DNA of 64,000 nucleotides from Gammaproteobacteria bacterium (GCA_016191205.1 JACPPB010000012.1:146446-210445); one strand, 5' to 3'; positions 17,472-27,466 are shown, counted from the first letter of the stretch. The notes: a model not told the origin generated them from the sequence alone. Numbers and translations: made by a program.

Positions 17472-18899
17472 TCAGGCGTTGTATCCGAGCAGCGCCTTGG
17501 TTTCCAGATACTCTTCGAGACCCCAGACGCCGTGTTCGCGGCCGTTGCCGGACATCCGGTAGCCGCCAAACGGTGCGCCCTGATCCCAGCGTGCGCCATT
17601 CAGCTCGACATGACCGGCGCGAATCCGTCGCCCCACCCGCTTGGCGTGTTCGAGATCGCCGGACTGGATATAGCTCGACAAGCCGTAAGGGTTGTCGTTG
17701 GCAATGGCGACCGCCTCGTCTTCGGTGTCGTAGGGGATCAGCGCCAGCACCGGACCGAAAGCTTCTTCGCGCGCGGTCAGCATGGCGTTGTTGACATCGG
17801 TGAACACCGTGGGTTTGACATAGAAGCCCTTGTCGAGCCCATCCGGCCGCTCGGGTCCGCCGACCAGCAGACGCGCGCCTTCATCGATGCCGCGCTGGAT
17901 GAACGCGAGCACGCGCTCGTACTGGGCGCGGTTGGCGATGGGCCCCATATAGGTGGTGTCCTGATTCGGGTCGCCGACCACGATGCCCGCTACCGTCTTG
18001 ACCACGATTTCCTCGATTTCCTGCTGATGCTGACGGGGAATCAGCATCCGGGTCGGCCCGTTGCAGGCCTGGCCGCTGTTGAACATGCTGACGCGCACCC
18101 CGGCTTTCACGGCGCGCGCGAAATCGGCGTCGGCGAGGATGATGTTGGCGGACTTGCCGCCCAGTTCCTGCCCTACCCGCTTGATGGTCGGCGCGGCCGC
18201 GATGGCCACCGCCGCCCCGGCGCGGGTGGAGCCCGTGATCGACACCATATCCACTTCGGGATGGCCCGCGAGCGCTTCCCCGACGACCGGCCCGGCGCCC
18301 ACGATCACATTGAATACGCCCGGTGGCAGTCCGGCCGCATCGACGATTTCCGCAAGGATAAAGGCATCGAGGGGGGCCAGCTCACTGGGTTTCAACACCA
18401 TGGTGCAACCCGCCGCCAGCGCGGGCGCGACCTTGCCGGCGATCTGGTTCAGCGGGAAATTCCAGGGCGTGATCAGGGCGCAGACCCCGATGGCCTCGCG
18501 GATCACATGGGTCTTGCCGTGATCCGATTCGAAGACGTAAGTGCGGGCGAGTTCAGCGGCTTCCTTGAAGGTGAAGAGCGGATTGCCGATCTGGGTCGCC
18601 TTGACCAGGGCGCAGGGAGCACCCATCTCCGAGGTAATCGCCTCAGCCAGCTCGGCGGTGCGCGCTTCGATGCCCGCCGCGATGCGGTCGAGATATTCCG
18701 CCCGCTGTGCCGGTGGTGTGCGGGACCAGCCGTCGAATGCTGCCCGCGCCGCGGCCACCGCGCGATCCACATCGGCGTTGTTGCCCATGGCGACTTTCGC
18801 GACCACCGCTTCGGTGGCGGGGTTGACGACATCGGTGGTGGCGGTGCCGGCGGGCTGCTGCCATTGCCCGGCGATATAGAATTTGTCTCTTACCAACAT
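17472..18899 (-). CDS. NAD(P)-dependent aldehyde dehydrogenase
   Basis: The 475-residue enzyme starts at the ATG at 18899 (MLVRDKFYIAGQW), preceded by CAGGAG eight bases away. It has the cofactor-binding segment ITPWNFPLNQIAGKVAPALA, the general-base Glu in QELGGKSANI, and the catalytic Cys in FNSGQACNGPTRM. It oxidises an aldehyde to the acid in the cytoplasm. The substrate cannot be assigned; similar enzymes act on aliphatic and terpenoid aldehydes. It is transcribed divergently from dusA. Length and motifs are intact. Confidence 0.9.
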   Translation of the reverse strand: MLVRDKFYIAGQWQQPAGTATTDVVNPATEAVVAKVAMGNNADVDRAVAAARAAFDGWSRTPPAQRAEYLDRIAAGIEARTAELAEAITSEMGAPCALVKATQIGNPLFTFKEAAELARTYVFESDHGKTHVIREAIGVCALITPWNFPLNQIAGKVAPALAAGCTMVLKPSELAPLDAFILAEIVDAAGLPPGVFNVIVGAGPVVGEALAGHPEVDMVSITGSTRAGAAVAIAAAPTIKRVGQELGGKSANIILADADFARAVKAGVRVSMFNSGQACNGPTRMLIPRQHQQEIEEIVVKTVAGIVVGDPNQDTTYMGPIANRAQYERVLAFIQRGIDEGARLLVGGPERPDGLDKGFYVKPTVFTDVNNAMLTAREEAFGPVLALIPYDTEDEAVAIANDNPYGLSSYIQSGDLEHAKRVGRRIRAGHVELNGARWDQGAPFGGYRMSGNGREHGVWGLEEYLETKALLGYNA

Positions 18900-19049
18900 G
18901 GGCTTGCTCCTGTGAGCGTAAGGGTCGGGTGAATGATGGGTTGCGGCAGCGCAAGTCGCGCGCTGACCGCTTCGGGATGACAGAAATGGCCCGCATTGTG
19001 CCGACTTTACCGCGAGCCGATCAAGTTCGATGTCGGTCCCGCCAGCGGC

Positions 19050-19055
19050 TAGAAT
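19050..19055 (+). promoter_or_regulatory. candidate -10 element of dusA
   Basis: TAGAAT lies 31 bp before the ATG at 19087. If it is the -10 hexamer, transcription starts near 19062 and the upstream ATGs at 19030 and 19054 cannot be used, which supports the later start. The -35 match is weak. Confidence 0.35.
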
Positions 19056-19086
19056 GCACGCCCTGTTTGGCGGATTCATCGAACAC

Positions 19087-20124
19087 ATGCCGCGCCCTGA
19101 CGACGTGCCGACCCACCGTTTTTGCGTTGCGCCCATGCTCGATCGCACCGACCGGCATTGCCGCGCGCTGTTCCGGCAACTGAGCCGCCACACCCGGCTC
19201 TACACGGAAATGGTGACCACCGGTGCCCTCCTCCATGGCGATAGCGACCGCCACCTCGGATTTGATCCTCTGGAACATCCGGTCGCTGTGCAGCTCGGCG
19301 GCAGCAACCCGCAGGAGCTCGCCGCCTGCGCGCGCCTTGCCCAGCAGCGCGGCTACGACGAGGTCAATCTCAATTGCGGCTGTCCCAGCGACCGCGTCCA
19401 GTCGGGCCGCTTCGGCGCCTGCCTGATGCTCGATCCCGGACTGGTGGCCGCCTGCGTTGCGGCCATGGTGGATGCCGTAGCCATCCCGGTGACGGTGAAG
19501 TGCCGTATCGGAGTCGACGATCAGGATGGTTACGAGGCGCTCGCGGGATTCGTTGAAACCGTCGCCGCTGCCGGCTGCGGTACCTTTGTGGTCCACGCCC
19601 GCAAGGCTTGGCTAAAGGGCTTGAGCCCGAAGGAAAACCGCGAGATTCCCCCGCTGGACTACCCGGCGGTTTATCGCCTCAAGGCCGAGTTCCCCCATCT
19701 CAAGATCGTTCTCAACGGCGGCATTCGGGATCTGACCTCCGCCCGCCTCCATCTGGAACACGTCGATGGCGTCATGCTGGGGCGTGCGGCGTACCAAAAT
19801 CCCGAACTCCTGACGGAGGTCGATGGCGCCCTGTTCGGCGCCCCGCCGGAGCCTGTGGAAATGAGTCTCCGGCGCTTGCGTGCGCAACTGGTGGCAGGGC
19901 TCGCGAACGGCATACCGCTGCACCGGATGACGCGCCATTTGTTGGGACTGTATCAGGGCCGCCCGGGCGCTCGTAACTTTCGCCGCCATCTGAGCACTTG
20001 TGCGAACCAGCGTGCCGCCGGCATCGAGGTCTGGGACACTGCACTGGCCTATCTTCTACATGGCAATCTACATGGCAATGGCGACGCCGCGCCAGCCACA
20101 ACGCCACGGGAAGTCACTGCATGA
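19087..20124 (+). CDS. dusA: tRNA-dihydrouridine(20/20a) synthase
   Basis: The 345-residue flavoprotein shows the DusA pattern: RFCVAPMLDRTDRHCR at the N terminus, LYTEMVTTGALLHGD, then NLNCGCPSDRVQSGRFGACL with the catalytic Cys, and the FMN-phosphate binding VVLNGGIRDL-like strand. It reduces U20/U20a in the D-loop of tRNAs using NADPH. I chose the ATG at 19087, giving MPRPDDVPTHRF, because family members begin here and a -10-like box lies just upstream. Its stop overlaps the next start as ATGA. Confidence 0.92.
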   Translation: MPRPDDVPTHRFCVAPMLDRTDRHCRALFRQLSRHTRLYTEMVTTGALLHGDSDRHLGFDPLEHPVAVQLGGSNPQELAACARLAQQRGYDEVNLNCGCPSDRVQSGRFGACLMLDPGLVAACVAAMVDAVAIPVTVKCRIGVDDQDGYEALAGFVETVAAAGCGTFVVHARKAWLKGLSPKENREIPPLDYPAVYRLKAEFPHLKIVLNGGIRDLTSARLHLEHVDGVMLGRAAYQNPELLTEVDGALFGAPPEPVEMSLRRLRAQLVAGLANGIPLHRMTRHLLGLYQGRPGARNFRRHLSTCANQRAAGIEVWDTALAYLLHGNLHGNGDAAPATTPREVTA

Positions 20125-20573
20125 TCGGACGCATCCGGGAGTTTTTTGGCAAGCACATCGCAACGACAGCGGGCGCCGGAGCCGGCGATGCCATCCGCCT
20201 CGCCACCGCCGCGCTGCTGGTCGAGGTCATGCTGACGGACGGCACCATGAACGCCGCCGAAACCGCGCGGATTCCCGAGTTGCTGCGGCAGCGCTTCGGT
20301 CTCGCCCCGCAGGAGGCGGAGGAACTGGTCGAACTCGCGCGCCAGGAAGTGGCGGAAGCGACATCCCTGTATCAATTCACGGCACTGGTAAACCAGCACT
20401 TCAGCGTGGAGGACAAGTACGCGCTGGTCAGCAATCTATGGCAGGTCGCATACGCCGATGGTGCCATCGACAAATACGAGGAAAGCCTGATTCGCCAAGT
20501 GGCTGAGCTGATCTATCTCCCCCACAGCCGCTACATTCACGCTCGCAACCAGGCACGGGACGCTACAGGCTGA
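20121..20573 (+). CDS. TerB-like (tellurite-resistance fold) protein
   Basis: A 150-residue all-helical protein of the TerB-like superfamily. The core is RLATAALLVEVMLTDGTMNAAETARIPELL and a second half LVSNLWQVAYADGAIDKYEESLIRQVAELI, each carrying an acidic D-G pair typical of the fold's metal-binding sites. The ATG overlaps the dusA stop. Such proteins are widespread cytoplasmic or membrane-associated factors of unclear role; real involvement in tellurite resistance is not implied. Its 3' end overlaps the convergent STAS gene by 11 bp. Confidence 0.8.
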   Translation: MIGRIREFFGKHIATTAGAGAGDAIRLATAALLVEVMLTDGTMNAAETARIPELLRQRFGLAPQEAEELVELARQEVAEATSLYQFTALVNQHFSVEDKYALVSNLWQVAYADGAIDKYEESLIRQVAELIYLPHSRYIHARNQARDATG

Positions 20574-21054
20574 CATCCTGCTCGATCGCATGGACCAGAT
20601 CGAGGAACTCGGCTTCGCGTTCCGGATTGATCCGCGCGAGCAGTTTGTGAGCGTCGATAATGCACTGCCGCACTTCGGAGACCGGTGCGTCGTCGGTCGG
20701 GAGTTCGCGCAATGGCGTTTGCGGAGGTGGTGTTGCGACGATGTCGAGGAATTCGTCCAGCGCCATGGTGGTCAGGTCGCGCAACACATCGGGGTTATCG
20801 CAAAACACCAGTGGCTTGAGGTGAAACTGGTCGCGACAGTGCAGCGCGAGGCGCCCGATCAGACCCAGCGTGGTACTGTCGAGGCCGGTTGCATCCTGCA
20901 AATCGATCAGGACATGTTCCGGACAATCGCCCTGAAAAATGCGTTCCATATAACGACCAAGGGAAGCACACAGCGTTAGCCGGACATAACCCCGCAACTT
21001 GACCAGGTACGAATGATCGAACTCCCCCACCAGAATTTTTCCGGGATCAAGCAT
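20563..21054 (-). CDS. STAS-domain protein (anti-anti-sigma type)
   Basis: The 163-residue protein has a STAS core: a beta strand YLVKLRGYVRLTLC, then HVLIDLQDATGLDSTTLGLIGRLAL, in which the Ser/Thr after the Asp strand is the usual phosphorylation site. A C-terminal extension of about 50 residues is helical. It overlaps the upstream phosphatase gene by 8 bp, so the two are co-translated. Known relatives (for example HsbA in Pseudomonas) relay a phosphorylation switch to a sigma or anti-sigma partner. The target here is unknown. Confidence 0.8.
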   Translation of the reverse strand: MLDPGKILVGEFDHSYLVKLRGYVRLTLCASLGRYMERIFQGDCPEHVLIDLQDATGLDSTTLGLIGRLALHCRDQFHLKPLVFCDNPDVLRDLTTMALDEFLDIVATPPPQTPLRELPTDDAPVSEVRQCIIDAHKLLARINPEREAEFLDLVHAIEQDVSL

Positions 21055-22228
21055 TGTGGGTCACCGTGAGTACCGACACATCGTCGGGGGCTTCCTTGAT
21101 CGATTTGAGCCCAAGAGCATCGCAGATGCGGTCATGGTCCGGGGGCACGCCGGCCAGCAATTCCAGCAGCCGGGCCTCCCGCGCAATGCTGGTCGCGCCG
21201 CCGATCCGCTCCATGAGGCCGTCGGAAACCACCACCAGCGCGGAGTTCGGCGGAAAATCCCGTTCCTGTATTTCCCAGGTGCCGTCCTTGAACAGCCCCA
21301 GCGGCTTGCCTCGGCCGGGTAGAAACTCGGCTGTGGTTTTCGTGACGAGAATCGGCGACGGCGACAGCGCGCTCACTACATAGCGAAAACGGCCTGTTTC
21401 GGCGTCGATCGCGCCCGAGAAGAACGTCAGGTGTTTGTCGAGATCCATGGCCAGCATCTGGCGATTGAGGTGCTCGGCCAACCCCTCCGGGGCGCGTGCC
21501 AGCGCGGCGAAATCCCTCTCAACCACATGGCGGCGTCGCAACTGCCGCAGCAGAAAGGCCAGCATCACCGTGACAAACGCGGATGAAGCGCCGTGCCCCG
21601 AGACATCGCCGAAATAAAACAGCACATAGCGGTCGAACACCGCGTGATAGCCGACAAAATCGCCACTGAGATAAAGGGATGGCACGATTGAGTGCGCGAC
21701 GCTATAGCCCCGGCACCGCAGCGGTTCGCGTGGCAGGATGTCCAGCTGCACCTGACGTCCCGCGAGTTGGTCCATACGCAGCACGTTAAAGCTTTCCCGC
21801 AGTTCGCGATTGGCGCGCTCCAGTTGGCGCCGGTAATCCATGTTTTCCTGGTACAGATCCTTGAAACTGCCCGCCCGATCGACGGCGGCCATCAGCTCGA
21901 CCGAGGTAAATGGATGGATCAAAACGTCGATGGCGCCACGCCGAAAGCTCACGGCGACATCCCGGGGCGAGGGATCGCGGAGGACGACGATGACCGCTAG
22001 ACCCGAGTCGCGGCAGCGTTGCGCAAAACTCTCCTCGACGTCCTCCGGAACCTCGCCGATTTGCAGGTCGATCAGCAGCAGCGACGGCAGAAACTCGGGA
22101 ATCCGCGCCAGTGCCTGACCGCGCCGCTCGACCGTTTCGACACTCCAGTCTTCCGCAGCCAGCAGTGCCGCCCAGACGGCGCTCTCGGTCCTGTCCGCGG
22201 AAATGAGCAGTGCGCGTTTGTTCTCCAC
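21047..22228 (-). CDS. response-regulator receiver fused to PP2C (SpoIIE-type) phosphatase
   Basis: The 393-residue protein joins a receiver domain (about 1-120; phospho-acceptor Asp54 in LLLIDLQIGE) through a short coiled linker (QLERANRELRESFNV) to a SpoIIE-type phosphatase with GDFVGYH, YFGDVSGHG and VVVSDGLM metal-binding motifs. The receiver's usual Lys before Pro-Phe is His (IHPF), so signalling may be altered. It likely dephosphorylates the STAS protein encoded next to it. The start is GTG. Compared with Pseudomonas HsbR, the C-terminal HATPase kinase domain is absent. Confidence 0.87.
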   Translation of the reverse strand: MENKRALLISADRTESAVWAALLAAEDWSVETVERRGQALARIPEFLPSLLLIDLQIGEVPEDVEESFAQRCRDSGLAVIVVLRDPSPRDVAVSFRRGAIDVLIHPFTSVELMAAVDRAGSFKDLYQENMDYRRQLERANRELRESFNVLRMDQLAGRQVQLDILPREPLRCRGYSVAHSIVPSLYLSGDFVGYHAVFDRYVLFYFGDVSGHGASSAFVTVMLAFLLRQLRRRHVVERDFAALARAPEGLAEHLNRQMLAMDLDKHLTFFSGAIDAETGRFRYVVSALSPSPILVTKTTAEFLPGRGKPLGLFKDGTWEIQERDFPPNSALVVVSDGLMERIGGATSIAREARLLELLAGVPPDHDRICDALGLKSIKEAPDDVSVLTVTHNA

Positions 22229-22471
22229 TACCGACTCCAGGCCTTGACTTCAGCCAACGATCTTCTGCATCTGACAGCGCCCGGCGCCGTGAACCGGTTA
22301 TGGCCGTCAGCATACGCCGGTGGAACGGGCTTTTCAGAGATGCCGTGCACTGCGGCGTTCGTGGCCGGCAATTCTAGCCAACTGGGAGGTCAGATAATAC
22401 AGCGAGTGTAGCGCGGATGAATTTGCTGTTCGCTCATCCAACCTGCTCGCTGAAACTTCGGCAGGCGGGGC

Positions 22472-22497
22472 AAAAAAAACCCCGCACAAGCGGGGTT
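22472..22497 (-). terminator. Rho-independent terminator of the porin gene
   Basis: An 8-bp perfect stem (22478-22485 with 22490-22497) with a 4-base loop is followed on the minus strand by eight T residues (22472-22479). It lies 26 bp past the porin stop codon. Confidence 0.85.
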
Positions 22498-22523
22498 GAA
22501 GCCAACTGCGGGGGCAGCGGTTA

Positions 22524-23732
22524 TCAGAAGGCGTATTGGATCCGGCTGACAATGGCATCGCCGCTGTCTTCGCCACCAATTTTTTGATCGGTGTCGGCGT
22601 GGACATAGTTCAGGGCAACTTTGACCAGCTCATTTGCGTACCAGTTGACGCCCACGGTGATCGTATTACCTGTCTCTCCAATGACTTGCACAGGTGCTAC
22701 GTTTTTGTTGTCCGACGCATCCAGTTCATCGTAGCGGGCGAAGACTTCGTAGGCGCCACCAACGCCGGCGGGCTTGATCTTGTCAAAGGCACCGATTTCA
22801 TTCTTGTAGGTACGAGTTTCGCCAGTGATGATCCAGCCCAGTTGAACAGAATACCCCTGCGCCTTGATATCGGGGGCCGCCATCGCGCCGGAAATCTTGC
22901 CATCGAAATATTCGGCCATGGCGTGTACCGGACCGAAAGAGCCGGCCAACTCGGCATTCCATGCCTTGAGTTCGTCGGCCACCACTCCCGCAGCGTAGCG
23001 CGCGCGCACCCTGGTTGCGTTACCGGCGTCGCCGCCGCGCACACCCAGGCGGGCACCCAGTTGAGTGAAATCGCCATCCCGCGTCGTGTAACCCACGCCC
23101 AGGTGAACGAGATTGCTCCCGTCGTGGATAGGACGCACTACAAAGCGGCCGGTAATGGCACTGTTCAGGTCGTTATTGCTGTCGAGATTTTGCTTGTACG
23201 CGCCGAGGCTGTAAGTGATGTCTTCGTTGAAGCCGTGGAGTTTGACGCCAAGGTTGTTGCCGGTATCAAAGGCATTGGCGGGCATCGAACGCTCCATCGT
23301 GGTGATCCGCTTTGAGCTGCCGGTGTCTTCCAGGCCGAAGTCTTCCTTTTGCTGACCGAAGGTAAGGAGCGCGAGCGGTCCCCAACCCATGTAGGTCGTG
23401 TGCAACAGATCGATAGAGCCGCCCTCAGTCAGGTTGTAGGCCATCAGGTAGCCCCAGTCCTGGTAGTGGCCTTCGAGTTCGAGCCGGGCACGTCGGAAAA
23501 ACAGGTCGCTGCCATCCTTGCCAGGAACCGCATTCATTACGCCGTCATAGTTGTTGTAATCGAGCTGAATGCGCCCACCGAGTTTGAAAGATGCACTGCC
23601 GTCGGTGGTTTTGGCCTCAAATCCACCCTTGGTTTTGACGACAATATCCGGACCATCGGTGGTGATGGTGCCAGCCTGCACACTGGCGGCAGTTGCCGAC
23701 AGAATTGCCAAGGCCAACGTGGTTTTTTTCAT
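22524..23732 (-). CDS. phosphate-selective-type porin (OprO/OprP family)
   Basis: The start at 23732 begins a clear signal peptide (MKKTTLALAILSATAASVQA) after a GAGGGG ribosome binding site. The 402-residue protein has the OprP-type opening (FKLGGRIQLDYNNYDGV, FFRRARLELEGHYQDWGYL), many amphipathic beta strands and the terminal Phe (SRIQYAF) needed for outer-membrane assembly. It should form a trimeric 16-strand beta barrel for anions such as phosphate or polyphosphate. I see no Pho box upstream. A separate terminator follows, so it is monocistronic. Confidence 0.87.
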   Translation of the reverse strand: MKKTTLALAILSATAASVQAGTITTDGPDIVVKTKGGFEAKTTDGSASFKLGGRIQLDYNNYDGVMNAVPGKDGSDLFFRRARLELEGHYQDWGYLMAYNLTEGGSIDLLHTTYMGWGPLALLTFGQQKEDFGLEDTGSSKRITTMERSMPANAFDTGNNLGVKLHGFNEDITYSLGAYKQNLDSNNDLNSAITGRFVVRPIHDGSNLVHLGVGYTTRDGDFTQLGARLGVRGGDAGNATRVRARYAAGVVADELKAWNAELAGSFGPVHAMAEYFDGKISGAMAAPDIKAQGYSVQLGWIITGETRTYKNEIGAFDKIKPAGVGGAYEVFARYDELDASDNKNVAPVQVIGETGNTITVGVNWYANELVKVALNYVHADTDQKIGGEDSGDAIVSRIQYAF

Positions 23733-23900
23733 CACAATCCCCTCTTCTCGTGGAAAAATCTGTTTGAGGTCAGCGACCTCGGCCCTCGGGCTGGGCGCCA
23801 TTGTCGGAAAGGAGTGTGACTGTTGAATGAAGGTAATATGACGCTTTGGTGACAGCACCTGAAGTCTGGAACCGGTCATCGTACGCAAGCAGGAGACACT

Positions 23901-23924
23901 AAAAAGCCGGCGCTGGGCCGGCTT
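23901..23924 (-). terminator. Rho-independent terminator of etfBA
   Basis: An 8-bp stem (23904-23911 with 23917-23924) with a 5-base loop is followed on the minus strand by a run of five T residues. It lies about 43 bp after the etfA stop. Confidence 0.75.
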
Positions 23925-23966
23925 GAAGCGCAGCCTGGCCCCGGTGGGGCCAGATGCATGACATCG

Positions 23967-24813
23967 CTACAACGCGGCTTCCAGTTCCGGCAGCGCCTTG
24001 AACAGATCCGCCACCAGACCGTAATCCGCGACCTGGAAAATCGGTGCATCGGCATCCTTGTTGATGGCCACGATGACCTTGGAATCCTTCATCCCCGCCA
24101 GATGCTGAATCGCTCCCGAGATACCGACCGCGATATAGAGATCCGGCGCGACGATTTTGCCTGTCTGTCCGACCTGCATGTCGTTGGGAACAAAGCCCGC
24201 GTCGACGGCGGCGCGCGAAGCTCCTACCGCGGCGCCCAGCTTGTCCGCCACGCGGTACAGCAGCGCGAAGTTCTCGCCGTTCTGCATGCCGCGGCCACCC
24301 GATACGATGATCTTGGCGGCGGTCAGCTCCGGACGGTCGGACTTGGCGACTTCCTCACCTTTGTACTCGCTCAGGCCGGATTGATGCACGGCACCGACAT
24401 TCTCGATGCTGGCACTGCCGCCCTCGGCCGCCACCGGATCAAAAGCCGTGGCGCGCACGGTGAGCATTTTTATCGCATCCAGGCTCTGCACGGTGGCGCA
24501 GCGCGGCCGCGCGCGGCAGCACGTTCTTGCCGGTGGTGGTGGCCGGCGCCAGCACATGGCTGTAGTTTTTGGCGAGCTCGGCGAGCAGCAGCGCGGTGTT
24601 TTCGGCCAATTGGTGGTCGTAGGCGGCATTGTCGGCGACCAGCACCTTGGCGACGCCGGCAACCTTGGCGGCCGCCTGGGCCACCGCCGCACAGTCGGCG
24701 CCGGCAACCAGCACATGAATGTCCGCGCCCAGCGCCTTCGCCGCGGCGATAGTGGCAAGGGTTGCTCCCTTCAGGGCACCTTTCTCGTGTTCGGCCAGAA
24801 CCAGGCTAGTCAT
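23967..24813 (-). pseudogene. etfA: electron transfer flavoprotein alpha subunit, disrupted
   Basis: The N-terminal part is in frame from the ATG at 24813 ([15 protein letters not shown]) through [13 protein letters not shown]. The rest continues only in another frame, from [20 protein letters not shown] to the stop at 23967, including the FAD-binding [16 protein letters not shown] and [20 protein letters not shown]. Relative to the family about 28 residues are missing between LPR-AAL and ATVQS, and the length lost is not a multiple of three. So a deletion of roughly 80-85 bp near 24497-24510 removed the segment and shifted the frame. The site is very GC-rich and contains a NotI-like octamer. 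The start overlaps the etfB stop by ATGA. Real mutation or assembly collapse are both possible. Confidence 0.85.
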
Positions 24814-25562
24814 GCGATCACCTTCGCTTCGTTTTTCAGTTTATCGACCAGTTGCGCCACATCTTCCACCTTGATGCCCGCCTTGCGGTCCGGTGGCGGC
24901 GTGGCCTTGAGCAGCCTGGTGCGTGGTGTGACATCGATGCCCAACTCATCGGGTGTGGTGGTGTCGATGGTCTTTTTCTTGGCCTTCATGATGTTCGGCA
25001 GGCTCGCATAGCGCGGCTCGTTCAGGCGCAGGTCCGCAGTCACGATGGCGGGCAGCTTGATGGCGATGGTCTGCAGGCCCGCATCCACTTCCCGGATGAC
25101 TTCGAGGCTGCCGGTGCCAACCGTGATCCGGGATGCAAAGGTCGCCTGGGCATAGCCGGTCAATGCACCCAGCATCTGCCCGGTCTGATTGTTGTCGCCG
25201 TCGATGGCCTGCTTGCCCAACAGCACCAGATCGGGTTTTTCCTTGTCGCAGATGGCTTTCAGGCACTTCGCGATCGCGAGAGGCTCCAGCGCGACATCCG
25301 TCTGCACCAGAATGCCGCGGTCGGCGCCCAGGGCCAGTGCCGTGCGGATCTGCTCCTGCGCGGCCTGCGGTCCCAGTGACACCGCCACGACTTCCGTGGC
25401 AATGCCTTTTTCCCGCAGGCGGACCGCTTCTTCTACCGCAATTTCGCAAAAGGGATTGATCGCCATCTTGACGTTGGCCAGATCGGGTCCCGTATGGTCG
25501 GATCTGGGCCTGACCTTGACGTTGTAGTCGGCGACGCGCTTGACAGCAACAAGTATCTTCAT
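24810..25562 (-). CDS. etfB: electron transfer flavoprotein beta subunit
   Basis: The 250-residue protein starts at [18 protein letters not shown] (25562). It carries the AMP-binding and family signature region ([45 protein letters not shown]). Together with the alpha subunit it accepts electrons from acyl-CoA dehydrogenases and passes them to ETF-ubiquinone oxidoreductase. The gene is intact, while both partners next to it are not. A 252-bp divergent region separates it from the oxidoreductase gene and should hold both promoters. Confidence 0.93.
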   Translation of the reverse strand: MKILVAVKRVADYNVKVRPRSDHTGPDLANVKMAINPFCEIAVEEAVRLREKGIATEVVAVSLGPQAAQEQIRTALALGADRGILVQTDVALEPLAIAKCLKAICDKEKPDLVLLGKQAIDGDNNQTGQMLGALTGYAQATFASRITVGTGSLEVIREVDAGLQTIAIKLPAIVTADLRLNEPRYASLPNIMKAKKKTIDTTTPDELGIDVTPRTRLLKATPPPDRKAGIKVEDVAQLVDKLKNEAKVIA

Positions 25563-25814
25563 GAATTGCCCTTGCCAGTTGCTTGAATCGGTGGAGGGGA
25601 CAGATCGGGGCGCCTGCGGCCCGGCCGCGCCACCCTTTTCAGGGGGCGTAATGATGCCGAGGCAACCGGCATAAATCAATCAGACCCTCGTTCGGAGCCG
25701 CGTACCGGCGGTGGCCCTTATCTGACTGCCGAGTCGGATGACCCGACAAGCCGCGTTGGTCTGCGCGGCGTCAGACGGATAAAATCGCGGCTTTCCCACG
25801 CGAGAAGGTCTGGC

Positions 25815-27427
25815 ATGAGCAGAGAATCCATGGAATACGATGTCGTGATCGTCGGCGCCGGCCCCTCGGGTCTTGCCGCCGCCTGCCGTCTGCGCCAGCT
25901 GAACGACGCACCGAGGTCGGCGCGCACATCCTCTCCGGCGCCGTGTTTGAACCCACCGCCCTGAACGAACTGTTCCCGGACTGGAAAGAGCGTGAGGCAC
26001 CGCTGCTGACTCCGGTCGCCAGGGACGACATCTATGTTCTGCGCAGCGCGCAGAGCGCCATCCGGGTGCCCGGGCTGTTCGTGCCCAAGACCATGCACAA
26101 CGAAGGCAACTACGTCATCAGCCTGGGCAACCTGTGCCGCTGGCTGGCGACCCAGGCCGAGGCGCTGGGCGTGGAAATCTTTCCGGGCTTTGCCGCCGCC
26201 GAAGTGCTCTATCACGACAATGGCGCGGTCAAGGGCATCGCCACCGGCGACATGGGGATCGGCATTCATGGCGAGCACAAGGACACCTACACCCAGGGCA
26301 TGGAGCTGCACGCCAAATACACGCTGTTTTCCGAAGGCTGCCGCGGTCACCTCGGCAAGCAGCTGATCGCCCGTTTCGGGTTGGACGAAGACAAGGACGC
26401 GCAGCACTATGGTATAGGAATCAAGGAAATATGGCAGGTTCCTGATGCCAAACATCAGCAGGGATTGGTGGTCCACACCGCCGGCTGGCCGCTGGATCAG
26501 AGCAAGTCCGCCGGTGGCGGCTTCCTTTATCACCTGGAGGACAACCAGGTTTCCGTCGGACTGATTGTGGATCTTTCCTACGCCAATCCCCATGTGAGCC
26601 CATACGACGAATTCCAGCGCTACAAACACCATCCGGTGATCCGTCAATACCTGGAAGGCGGCAAGCGCATCGCCTATGGCGCCCGTGCCATCGTCAAGGG
26701 CGGCCTCCAGTCGCTGCCCAGAATGAGCTTTCCCGGCGGTCTGCTGATCGGCGACGACGCGGGAACCCTCAATTTCGCCAAGATCAAGGGTTCCCACACC
26801 GCGATGAAGTCCGGAATGATCGCCGCGGAAGTCGCCGCCGCGGCACTCGCCAGCGACCGCGCCAACGATGAACTGACCGAGTTCGCGGAGGCCTTCGCGT
26901 CCTCCTGGGCCTGGAAGGAGCTGCACCAGCAGCGCAATTTCGGCCCGGCGCAGCACAAATGGGGCAACATCCTGGGCTCGGCTTTCGCCTTTATCGACAT
27001 CAATCTGTGCAACGGCAAACTGCCGATCACCCTGCGCGATCCGGTGCCGGATCATGCGCAACTGAAACTGGCCAAGGATTGCCCGCGCATCGACTACCCC
27101 AAGCCCGACGGCGTGTTGAGCTTCGACAAACCCTCATCGGTGTTTTTGTCGAACACCAATCACGAGGAAGATCAGCCCTGCCACCTCACCCTGAAGGATG
27201 CGAGCATCCCGATCGCGCGCAACCTGCCGCTCTACGACGAGCCGGCGCAGCGCTACTGTCCGGCGGGCGTGTACGAAGTGATCGACAACGCCAAGGGCGA
27301 GAAGGTGTTCCAGATCAACGGCCAGAACTGCGTCCACTGCAAGACCTGCGACATCAAGGATCCGGCACAGAACATCGTCTGGGTGGCGCCCGAGGGCGCA
27401 GGCGGGCCGAACTACCCCAACATGTAA
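25815..27427 (+). pseudogene. electron transfer flavoprotein-ubiquinone oxidoreductase, disrupted
   Basis: The gene opens at the ATG at 25815 with MSRESMEYDVVIVGAGPSGL, the FAD dinucleotide-binding motif, and stays in frame to QLNDA near 25907. The rest is in another frame, from TEVGAHILSGAVFEP onwards to the stop at 27427, and is otherwise complete, with the C-terminal 4Fe-4S cluster cysteines in ALYDEPAQRYCPAGVY-like and CVHCKTCDIKDP segments. Family members carry about 15 more residues at the junction, including the acidic end of the second beta strand that holds the FAD ribose. A deletion of roughly 45-50 bp at about 25907-25912 therefore shifted the frame and would harm FAD binding. Its partner etfA shows the same kind of lesion. 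Confidence 0.85.
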
Positions 27428-27466
27428 AGCTGTGGGGCCGTTCCCGGCCCCTGATCCCGATGAAGA

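Noticed and set aside
17277-18932. Plus-strand frame of 551 codons over the aldehyde dehydrogenase
   Set aside because: It is antisense to a complete aldehyde dehydrogenase with catalytic Cys and Glu.
24497-24510. Programmed frameshift in etfA
   Set aside because: Conserved residues are missing at the junction, not only shifted, and there is no slippery heptamer, so a deletion is the better reading.
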